Assembly: GCA_016743235.1 (NCBI GenBank)
Contig: VRZD01000003.1
Coordinates: forward strand, 1-64,000
DNA: 64,000 nucleotides
Source: Pantanalinema sp. GBBB05
GTDB lineage: Bacteria; Cyanobacteriota; Cyanobacteriia; Leptolyngbyales; Leptolyngbyaceae
Direction: 5' to 3'
Below, piece by piece: positions 57,407 to 64,000 of the stretch. Position 1 is the stretch's first letter. Every line of letters begins with the position of its first letter. The translations under genes and the position numbers were made by a program. Below the pieces are notes generated by a model, which was given only the letters and a program-made list of their open reading frames with translations, had not been told where the DNA came from and searched no databases.

Positions 57407-59146
57407 TTAACGGCGTCGCCACCAGACAAACAACGCAGCCCCAAATGCTAGCAAGGGCAGAATCCCGATCGCGGTCCACTTGGCTAGTCCTTCTTGCTCC
57501 TGTGTAATTAATAATCGCCGGTTTTTGGCTTCCTTCGGACGAATCGACATAGCGAGCTGATCCTGTTGACTCAACCAACGCACCGAGTTGAGAAACACAT
57601 CCCCATTCACGACCTGATCAAAGACACCATCGGTCGCAAAGCTGGAATTGCCGATCACGACTAGGCGAGCCTGGGGTTCAGGAGTTTTGGGAGTAGAGGG
57701 TTGAGGAGAAGGGGTAGGGGAGGCAGTCGATGCGGGAGATGGCGAGGGGGAGGCAGATGGCGAGGGGGAGGCGGAAGGAGATGGGGTTGGGGCTAGCTGA
57801 ACATCTGTAGAATTCCTATCTGGTTGAGGTGGGGTAGCTTTCGCAACCACCACGGGACGACTAAGAGCAACACCCAACACGATCGAACCCGGTAAATCTG
57901 TGGCTTGGTCAAAGGTGGGCGGAGCAGCTTTTAGATCACTTTCTGCCCAACTATTCTCATTGGTATACAGCAGAGGTGTTGATGTGACTCCATCGACCGA
58001 TGTCGTCATAATGGGGCGAGCAAGAGGATAGAAGGAACCATTCGTACTGCCAAAATCTCGCGTAATCGGATGATCGCCATATTGGGTCACCAACGGATCG
58101 GCTGGTCCCAGATTGATCAACCGGCCGCGCCCAGAGACATCCAACACAATCCGTTTGTCTAAACTGACGCCCCAAGGTTTTAGTAAACTATCCAAGTTGG
58201 GGTCAGTATTGGGATCGAGCAATAACAAGAGGTTGCCACCGCGATCGAGATAATCCTGCAAGGCTTTTACTTCTGGCTCCAACAATGGCTTTTGCGGTCC
58301 CGCTACCACAATCACATCCGCATCTTGAGGAAATTCTGCTGTTGCCCCTAAATTGAGGGGTTTAACAGTGTAATTTCTGTCAGTCAAACTTTTGATTGCT
58401 TGAGTGATGGCGCCTCGACCGGCTTCAAGCGGACGTTCCCCATGTCCTTGCAGGAAATACACCGGAATCGGACGATCGTTGGTCAGCCGTTCGATCGCAT
58501 TGGTGAGCTTCACTTCGGATAACCGTTCCACTACCCGATTTTCTTGGGGTACTTCGATCGTTTGGACGAACTGCCGCCGCTTGCCAGACTCAATAAATAC
58601 ATCCCCCACACTTTTCATCTCAAAGGATTGCACTAGAGTCGGTTGGGCGATCGGATTAACAAACTCAAAATTAAACTGTTGCCCCTGACGACGGTAACTT
58701 TCCAGTAACTCCCGATCTTGCGGATTCTGTTGAGAGCTAAACACCACCACTTTCACCGGTTGCTTCAGATTCCGCACTAATTGCTGCGTTTCGGGAGCCA
58801 GGGTAAAAAGGCGACTATCGGTCAGATCCAAGCGTCCCCCATACCGCACTGCCAGAAAATTGATCAATCCTAAAATCACCAGGACTGCCACCGTAGCAAT
58901 CAGCGCATTCGTACTGGCTTCCGTAGACCGGCGCTTCCAAAACCCAGGTTGCGAGATTTCTACTCCAGTCAAACTGAGGGAGACTAACCACAGTCCAATC
59001 ACCAGAATCCCTAGAAAAATCATGCCCATCGGAATCGGACTCCAGACTCCGGCAACAATTCCCGCCGTAATCCCTGCCACAATCAGCATGGGACCTAACC
59101 AAACTAAATAGTTCAGATATTTGAGATAAGGAGCGATCGCGTTCAT
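57407..59146 (-). CDS. GldG-like ABC transporter auxiliary protein
   Basis: 579 aa from the ATG at 59146 (MNAIAPYLKYLNYLVWLGP). N-terminal helices are followed by the ABC_transp_aux domain: RYGGRLDLTDSRLFTLAPETQQLVRNLKQPVKVVVFSS, VYFLQGHGERPLE, DVIVVAGPQKPLLEPEVKALQDYLDRGGNLLLLLDPN. A Ser/Pro-rich insertion of low complexity occurs at about 448-485, and a C-terminal helix (LPLLAFGAALFVWWRRR) anchors the end. It is the last member of an ATPase-permease-GldG operon. In gliding Bacteroidetes these parts are needed for motility, but cyanobacterial counterparts need not be. Confidence 0.92.
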   Translation of the reverse strand: MNAIAPYLKYLNYLVWLGPMLIVAGITAGIVAGVWSPIPMGMIFLGILVIGLWLVSLSLTGVEISQPGFWKRRSTEASTNALIATVAVLVILGLINFLAVRYGGRLDLTDSRLFTLAPETQQLVRNLKQPVKVVVFSSQQNPQDRELLESYRRQGQQFNFEFVNPIAQPTLVQSFEMKSVGDVFIESGKRRQFVQTIEVPQENRVVERLSEVKLTNAIERLTNDRPIPVYFLQGHGERPLEAGRGAITQAIKSLTDRNYTVKPLNLGATAEFPQDADVIVVAGPQKPLLEPEVKALQDYLDRGGNLLLLLDPNTDPNLDSLLKPWGVSLDKRIVLDVSGRGRLINLGPADPLVTQYGDHPITRDFGSTNGSFYPLARPIMTTSVDGVTSTPLLYTNENSWAESDLKAAPPTFDQATDLPGSIVLGVALSRPVVVAKATPPQPDRNSTDVQLAPTPSPSASPSPSASPSPSPASTASPTPSPQPSTPKTPEPQARLVVIGNSSFATDGVFDQVVNGDVFLNSVRWLSQQDQLAMSIRPKEAKNRRLLITQEQEGLAKWTAIGILPLLAFGAALFVWWRRR

Positions 59147-59181
59147 GAGGCAACTCAAAAATGAATGTGAATGATTTTGAC

Positions 59182-59994
59182 CTAAGTCCGTTGGAAGCGG
59201 AGGGCTTCGATCGATTGCGCCGTGAGAAACACGCCCAAAATGATGTAACTGGCAAACAATACCAGACTGCTCACATCCAACACGCCCTGAACCAGATTGG
59301 TGTAATGCTTCAATAAGGAAAGATGTCCCAGCGCCTTCCCCATCACCCCACCAACACTCTTCGCCACTAAATCAATACCCCATAGCAGCAAGATCAGTGC
59401 AAAGGTAAAGATTGCCGCCAAGATAGTGCTATCGGTTAACGAAGACACAAACATACCCAATGAGAGAATTGCCGCTGCCAACAGCAATAGTCCTAAATGA
59501 GCCACTAGTACCGTTGTGAAATTGAACGGGGGATTAGAGGCATTGAAGACGATCGCTTCATAAATCAGCAATGGCAGCAACATCGTCATGAAGAAAGTCA
59601 CGACTCCCAGGAGTTTGCCGATCGCCACCATCCAGTTGGTAATCGGGGAGGTTGCCAACAGTTCCAACGTCCCACGCTTACGTTCTTCGGCATACAGTCC
59701 CATCGAGAGAACAGGCAGGATGAAGAGTACCAGCGACCCTAAAGTACCCAGGAAAAATTGTAGGAAGGTGTAAGGCATATCGATCGGGAACGGTGAAAAG
59801 CCAAATTGCTGCGCTCGCAGATCACTACTGGCAGCTTGCCCAATTAGCCCTTGTTCGCCAAATAAGATGCCAGCGAAAAAAATGCCAGCAATCAACCAAA
59901 ATACACCAGCCACGGTATAGGCCAGTGGGGAGGCAAAGTAACTCTGAAGCTCTTTGCGATAGATCGCCAGAATATTGCTTAAAATCGTCTGCAT
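59182..59994 (-). CDS. ABC-2 type transporter permease (GldF-like)
   Basis: 270 aa polytopic protein with six helices, including AYTVAGVFWLIAGIFFAGILF, LGSLVLFILPVLSMGLYAEE and a C-terminal SSLVLFASYIILGVFLTAQ. The motif AEERKRGTLELLATSPI is typical of ABC-2 permeases. It abuts the ATPase gene exactly (stop at 59995, start at 59994), so the two are translationally linked, and it lies 35 bp from the GldG-like gene. Confidence 0.94.
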   Translation of the reverse strand: MQTILSNILAIYRKELQSYFASPLAYTVAGVFWLIAGIFFAGILFGEQGLIGQAASSDLRAQQFGFSPFPIDMPYTFLQFFLGTLGSLVLFILPVLSMGLYAEERKRGTLELLATSPITNWMVAIGKLLGVVTFFMTMLLPLLIYEAIVFNASNPPFNFTTVLVAHLGLLLLAAAILSLGMFVSSLTDSTILAAIFTFALILLLWGIDLVAKSVGGVMGKALGHLSLLKHYTNLVQGVLDVSSLVLFASYIILGVFLTAQSIEALRFQRT

Positions 59995-61080
59995 TTAGCC
60001 AATCGCTCCTGAACTGGGTTGGTCGGAATTAGCATCGGGGTCTACTTCCGCCACAGATGCTGACGGATCAGATGCAGGCTGGGCTGCCGCACCATGATTG
60101 GCTGGACTGCCCGAATTGGTAGGTTCTGTCGGCTCCAACGGCTGTTCTGTCGTGGTCAGTTGCAAGAACACTTCTTCTAAACTGGCTTGCACTCGCCGCA
60201 GTTCATGAAGTCCTAAATCGGCTGCCACGATCGCGTTCGCCAGTGCTCGCCCACTTAAGCTGACATCTGCCGCCGCGACTCGCACCTTATAGTGGTGTTC
60301 TGGCAAATCTGTGGGGACGGCGACGACCGATCGCACTCCGGTTAACGATTGGAGCGATCGCTGAATGGTATCCCAATCGCCTTCGACTTCCAACTCGTAG
60401 CCCGATCCTTGAGTCAGTTGATGGGTCAGCGAGTCCGGTGTATTCGTCGCCACGATTCGCCCCTGGTTAATAATCGCCACCCGGCTACAGGTCATGCTGA
60501 CCTCTGGCAAAATGTGAGTAGATAAAATCACCGTATGGTTGCCAGCCAGTTGTTTAATTAAATTGCGGACTTCAATTATTTGGCGTGGATCCAATCCAAC
60601 GGTCGGTTCATCCAGAATGATCACGGGTGGATCATGGACGATCGCCTGCGCAATTCCGACCCGTTGGCGATACCCTTTTGAGAGCTTGCGGATCAAACTT
60701 TGCCGTTTTTCAGTTAAGCCACAGCGATCGATCGCCGATTGAATGCGTTGGGGACGATCGCCCGCATTTACCCCTTTAATCTGAGCCACAAAATTGAGAA
60801 ATCCCGCGACGGTCATCTCCGGATAGAGTGGCGGATTTTCGGGTAGATAACCAATCCGCTGCCGCACCGCCATCGATTGCTCGTGCACCTCATAGCCCGC
60901 CACTCTAGCGGTACCCGCACTAGCAGGCAAGTATCCTGCCAAGATCCGCATTGTAGTCGTTTTGCCTGCGCCATTCGGCCCCAGAAATCCCAGAATTTCT
61001 CCGGGTGCTACCTGGAAGGTGACATCCTCGATCGCGGCGGTTGCCCCATACCGCTTACTCAGGTGCTCAACATCAATCAT
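59995..61080 (-). CDS. ABC transporter ATP-binding protein (GldA-like)
   Basis: 361 aa from the ATG at 61080 (MIDVEHLSKRYGATAAI); a GTG at 61086 is the alternative. Walker A GPNGAGKTTTM, signature LSKGYRQRVGIAQAI, Walker B VIILDEPTVGLDPRQI and H-loop LSTHIL. The C-terminal tail (about 310-361) is rich in Ser, Pro and Asp/Ala, longer than in many homologues. First gene of the operon with the permease and GldG-like protein; presumably an exporter of an unidentified substrate. Confidence 0.94.
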   Translation of the reverse strand: MIDVEHLSKRYGATAAIEDVTFQVAPGEILGFLGPNGAGKTTTMRILAGYLPASAGTARVAGYEVHEQSMAVRQRIGYLPENPPLYPEMTVAGFLNFVAQIKGVNAGDRPQRIQSAIDRCGLTEKRQSLIRKLSKGYRQRVGIAQAIVHDPPVIILDEPTVGLDPRQIIEVRNLIKQLAGNHTVILSTHILPEVSMTCSRVAIINQGRIVATNTPDSLTHQLTQGSGYELEVEGDWDTIQRSLQSLTGVRSVVAVPTDLPEHHYKVRVAAADVSLSGRALANAIVAADLGLHELRRVQASLEEVFLQLTTTEQPLEPTEPTNSGSPANHGAAAQPASDPSASVAEVDPDANSDQPSSGAIG

Positions 61081-61133
61081 GCCCACCTCAAGATCTGTTG
61101 GGAGTCGATCGTCTCAACGACTGACCATTGCCC

Positions 61134-61415
61134 ATGTTAGATCCTGATGGGAACAATTGGGGGGTTCTCAAATTCTCCGGATACCATCCCCTCGATCGGG
61201 AAGAGAGTGATTACACTGTCCTGTTAGAAAATTGGAATCAGCTTATGCATCGCCGTTCTATCCGCTCCACTGCAATCGCTAGCCATGCAACAATCCAATG
61301 GGAGTTCCCTACCCTGAAACAGGTACAGATGGCACTGTGCCAACGTCATCAGCCGGAACCGGAGACAGAATATACCCAATTGACCGCGATCGAGGTGCTA
61401 ATGCGACCGGCCTGA
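61134..61415 (+). CDS. Small hypothetical protein
   Basis: 93 aa from the ATG at 61134. The sequence MLDPDGNNWGVLKFSGYHPL..ESDYTVLLENW and a C-terminal ALCQRHQPEPETEYTQLTAIEVLM look compositionally ordinary for a protein, but no family is recognised. It overlaps the convergent cupin gene by 18 bp. It could be spurious; codon use (CGATCG-rich) is in line with the neighbours. Confidence 0.4.
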   Translation: MLDPDGNNWGVLKFSGYHPLDREESDYTVLLENWNQLMHRRSIRSTAIASHATIQWEFPTLKQVQMALCQRHQPEPETEYTQLTAIEVLMRPA

Positions 61416-61811
61416 ATCGTCGGCATCATTAAAGCGAATAATGTCATCCTCACCCAAATATTCGCCATTCTGAACTTCAATCATTACTAAAGGAATCACG
61501 CCTGGATTTTCCACCCGGTGCGGTGTACAGGTTGGCACATAAGTAGATTGTTTCTGCACCAGAATTTCCTCTTTGCCATCACATATTACTTTTGCTGTAC
61601 CCGACACGACAATCCAATGTTCGCTTCGGTGATAATGCATTTGAGTGCTGATATGATTACCAGGTGCTAACTCAATCCGATTAATTCGGTAATGGCTGCC
61701 TTCCTCTAGTTGCGTCACTGTACCCCAGGGACGCACTCGGATCAACTCAGTCTCATCCGCAGACGGTGAATGCAACAGTTCTTGACTTTCTACCTGATCG
61801 CTCATCGTCAT
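61398..61811 (-). CDS. Mannose-6-phosphate isomerase-type cupin
   Basis: 137 aa from the ATG at 61811 (MTMSDQVES), or 61805. A single cupin like the C-terminal domain of type II mannose-6-P isomerase/GDP-mannose pyrophosphorylase: RPWGTVTQLEEGSHYRINRIELAPG, then metal-binding ISTQMHYHRSEHWIVVSGTAKV and YVPTCTPHRVENPG. Short forms are frequent in cyanobacteria and may supply isomerase activity for GDP-mannose synthesis. Divergent from the GspF-type gene with only about 32 bp between the starts. Confidence 0.93.
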   Translation of the reverse strand: MTMSDQVESQELLHSPSADETELIRVRPWGTVTQLEEGSHYRINRIELAPGNHISTQMHYHRSEHWIVVSGTAKVICDGKEEILVQKQSTYVPTCTPHRVENPGVIPLVMIEVQNGEYLGEDDIIRFNDADDSGRSH

Positions 61812-61843
61812 ATCCAAAACCCACCTTTCTATATTCTGCCAAA

Positions 61844-62779
61844 ATGCTGGAAAAAGCCCGATTCTTCCGCCAGTTTGCAGCATTACTCAATGCCGGATAT
61901 TCGGTATCCCAAAGCCTGAGTATGGCAGGCAAGCGATGTAGCGACAAGTTTCAGCGCTACTTAAGCCAGGCAAGTACTGAGATCGATGCTGGTAAGGATT
62001 TAGGTACCGCATTACGGACAACCCCGCCCCAATTTGATCCTTGGACCCTGAGCCTGTTGCGCTCGGCGGAAGCCAGTGGAGCCTTAATTGAGGTCTGTGA
62101 ACGGTTAGCAGTAGCGGTAGAAATGCAGCACCAGCGTCAAAAGCTGTATCGATCGGTGGCTTTATCTACCGGCGCCATTCTGCTCTGTTCTTTGGCACTC
62201 CTCCTATTTGTTGCTTCTGGTGGGACAGGATTTCTTGTCAGCCCAATTTTTTGGTTAATTGGGTTAATTCTAACGATCGCACCGATCGTCGCGACAATAC
62301 TAGGTAGTACCAGTAAAGTTAGCCAAACCTGGCATTCGGTCTCGACAGGAATTCCTCCCCTTAAAGATCTAGAAGCCGCCCGCTCAATGGTAATTTTCTC
62401 CGAGTTAGAACTACCGTTACGCTGCGGGTTATCGATTTTACAAGGGGTAGATTTAGTCCGTCCCCGCATTCCTGACCCAGAATTGGCAAAAGCTTTATCG
62501 ATGGCGTCTCGGCAAATTCGGGCAGGCAATCCGTTAAGTGATAGTTTGCATGACAAAATTCCCGCCCATGCCTTGCAAATGCTACGAACTGGGGAAGTCG
62601 CTGGCAAATTAGACGAAATGCTGCGCAAAATTGGCGAATACTACCAGGATGACTTGGAAAGTCGCTTGAAAGGACTTCAGGGCATGCTGCGCCCGATCGG
62701 GGTAGTGGCGATGGGTATATTAGTATTATTCGCGGGAGGACAACTGATCACCTCCTTGATCAGCACCTTCTCTAAATAA
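61844..62779 (+). CDS. Type II secretion/type IV pilus inner-membrane protein, GspF/PilC-type
   Basis: 311 aa from the ATG at 61844 (MLEKARFFRQFAALLNAG). Two T2SSF domains are seen: the first with FFRQFAALLNAGYSVSQSLSMAG and MARTEIDAGK-like spacing, the second with ELPLRCGLSILQGVDLVRP..ALSMASRQIRAGNPLSDSLHDK and MLRTGEVAGKLDEMLRKIGEYYQDDLESRL. Two membrane helices between them plus a C-terminal one. Slightly short of typical PilC (about 400). Forms the platform for the pilus ATPase; could cooperate with the GspE-type protein at 39101. A terminator-like hairpin follows. Confidence 0.92.
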   Translation: MLEKARFFRQFAALLNAGYSVSQSLSMAGKRCSDKFQRYLSQASTEIDAGKDLGTALRTTPPQFDPWTLSLLRSAEASGALIEVCERLAVAVEMQHQRQKLYRSVALSTGAILLCSLALLLFVASGGTGFLVSPIFWLIGLILTIAPIVATILGSTSKVSQTWHSVSTGIPPLKDLEAARSMVIFSELELPLRCGLSILQGVDLVRPRIPDPELAKALSMASRQIRAGNPLSDSLHDKIPAHALQMLRTGEVAGKLDEMLRKIGEYYQDDLESRLKGLQGMLRPIGVVAMGILVLFAGGQLITSLISTFSK

Positions 62780-62804
62780 AGCTTGAGTAATTACCACCTT
62801 AAAA

Positions 62805-62830
62805 AACTGCTATAGAGACTGTAAGCAGTT
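62805..62830. terminator. Terminator-like hairpin
   Basis: AACTGCT (62805-62811) pairs with AGCAGTT (62824-62830), with an A-run before it. On the minus strand this reads as a stem followed by six T residues. It lies 26 bp after the GspF-type gene and upstream of dnaE. Confidence 0.35.
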
Positions 62831-63000
62831 AGTGATACTTTAGTACCATAAATATAGTCAGCTTGAAACGTTTTTCACCCCTCTCAAGCGCTGCTCACTA
62901 CATCTAGCGTCGAGTTTAAAAGTAAACCGCTAAATCTATGTAGTCAATTGAGTCACGATCGCATACTCTATAACTCAGTCTTTGCCGAGTCTGAGCCATT

Positions 63001-64000
63001 ATGTCCTTTGTTGGTCTTCATATCCATAGTGATTACAGCCTCCTCGACGGTGCCAGCCAGCTACCGGAGATGATCGATCGCGCGATTGAGCTGAATATGC
63101 CCGCGATCGCGCTAACGGATCACGGGGTGATGTATGGGGCGATCGAACTCCTGAAGGTCTGTAAAAGCAAAGGCGGGGCGATCAAGCCGATCATCGGTAA
63201 CGAGATGTATGTGATTAACGGCGACATCACCAAGCAGGAACGCCGTCCGCGCTACCATCAGGTCGTGCTAGCAAAGGATACGCAGGGCTACAAGAATCTG
63301 GTTAAACTCACGACCCTATCTAACCTCAAGGGCTATCAAGGGAAAGGAATCTTTGCCCGTCCCTGCATCAACAAAGATTTATTAGAGCAATATCACGAAG
63401 GGCTGATTGTCACCTCAGCGTGTCTGGGTGGTGAGGTGCCCCAAGCGATTCTGCAAGATAAACCCGAAATTGCCCGGCGGGTAGCTCAGTGGTACAAAGA
63501 TTTATTTGGCGACGATTATTACCTGGAACTTCAGGATCACGGGTCGCAGGAAGACCGAATCGTGAATGTGGAATTGGTCAAAATCGCTCGAGAACTCGAT
63601 ATTGAAGTCATTTGTACCAATGATTCTCACTATATTTCCTGTTTTGATGTCGAGGCACACGATGCCTTGTTATGTATCCAAACCGGGAAATTGATCAGTG
63701 AAGAAAAACGGTTGCGCTATAGCGGTACGGAATATCTCAAGTCCGCCGATGAGATGCGCTGCTTATTCCGCGATCATCTGACAGAAGACATCATTGAGCA
63801 GGCGATCGCCAATACACTGAAAGTCGCGGACAAAATTTCTAGCTACGAGATTTTGGGGGAACCCCGGATTCCCGACTATCCGGTTCCCGCAGGCTACACC
63901 GCAGATGCCTATATGGAAAAGGTGGCGCGGGAAGGACTAGCCCAACGGCGGGACTGCAAATCGATCGAGGAAGTAGAACCGGAGTATCAGGAGCGGCTGG
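63001..64000 (+). CDS. dnaE: DNA polymerase III alpha subunit, N-terminal part (runs off the right edge)
   Basis: Only the first 333 codons are present, from ATG 63001 ([20 protein letters not shown]). The PHP domain is clear: [65 protein letters not shown] and ICTNDSHYI. This is the replicative polymerase of the cell. In many cyanobacteria dnaE is split by a trans-splicing intein, with the N-fragment encoded here; that can be checked only beyond this window. The promoter region 62831-63000 shows no clear element. Confidence 0.96.
   Translation, partial: MSFVGLHIHSDYSLLDGASQLPEMIDRAIELNMPAIALTDHGVMYGAIELLKVCKSKGGAIKPIIGNEMYVINGDITKQERRPRYHQVVLAKDTQGYKNLVKLTTLSNLKGYQGKGIFARPCINKDLLEQYHEGLIVTSACLGGEVPQAILQDKPEIARRVAQWYKDLFGDDYYLELQDHGSQEDRIVNVELVKIARELDIEVICTNDSHYISCFDVEAHDALLCIQTGKLISEEKRLRYSGTEYLKSADEMRCLFRDHLTEDIIEQAIANTLKVADKISSYEILGEPRIPDYPVPAGYTADAYMEKVAREGLAQRRDCKSIEEVEPEYQERL

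Overview
The window comes from a cyanobacterial chromosome, probably a filamentous or Leptolyngbya-like lineage. The evidence is the very frequent GCGATCGC (HIP1) octamer and GATCG-rich codon use, a PsbP-like lipoprotein, DUF1816, DUF2103, DUF3370 and DUF3352 proteins, an SLH-OprB iron porin, ClpS, Mini-III, and a type IV pilin G/H-like domain. No rRNA, tRNA, CRISPR array or prophage was recognised. Most genes are housekeeping or conserved cyanobacterial genes. The accessory material lies mainly at the left end (0-4.6 kb), at 7.2-11.7 kb, at 43-45.5 kb and at 49.7-53.6 kb. Layout. 0-4.4 kb (minus strand): a conflict-type operon. A nucleoside-phosphorylase-like effector gene overlaps, by 8 bp, a gene for a STAND NTPase with TPR repeats. 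Both proteins carry the same ~50-residue coiled adaptor, C-terminal in the effector and N-terminal in the STAND protein. The TPR array is cut short at the left edge by sequence resembling an insertion-element end, and another gene starts there in an ATGA overlap. Eight 21-bp repeats lie upstream of the operon. 4.6-7 kb: a small coiled-coil protein and glmS. 7.6-11.7 kb: a Coq4-like protein, an unusual fusion of a StlD/DarB-type ketosynthase with a haem-oxygenase-like diiron oxidase domain, and a conserved partner; probably specialised lipid or polyketide chemistry. 11.7-17 kb: maf-psbP, DUF3370, a MORN protein, DUF2103 and clpS. 17.4-25 kb: porin, lnt, cysA, rpmF (only 59 aa), a sulfite-oxidase-like enzyme, Mini-III RNase and rlmB with a repetitive basic tail. 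25-31 kb: DUF1816, FAD oxidoreductase, zinc alcohol dehydrogenase, alpha/beta hydrolase and a dicarboxylate symporter. 31-37 kb: a surface-polysaccharide cluster (PhyH-like dioxygenase, SMR-type transporter, two glycosyltransferases, rfbD, methyltransferase). 37-41 kb: YciI, hrcA, rhodanese and a GspE/PilB-type ATPase. 41.5-45.7 kb: DUF3352, then a Ser/Thr kinase whose extracytoplasmic domain is type IV pilin G/H-like, followed by a membrane-anchored paralogue of that domain. 45.8-52.5 kb: pyrG, a secreted PsbP/DcrB-like protein, a diguanylate cyclase, a long structured intergenic region, a short DUF4347 protein and gcvT. 53-61 kb: a RelE-type toxin-antitoxin pair, a RarA-methyltransferase fusion, an MscS channel with a cyclic-nucleotide domain, and a Gld-type ABC operon. 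61-64 kb: a mannose-6-phosphate-isomerase-like cupin, a GspF/PilC-type protein and the 5' part of dnaE, which runs off the window. The main candidate for an underexplored system is the effector-STAND pair linked by matching adaptor domains. Second are the ketosynthase-diiron oxidase fusion cluster and the kinase with a pilin-like sensor domain. All functional claims come from motif reading only; no database search was run.
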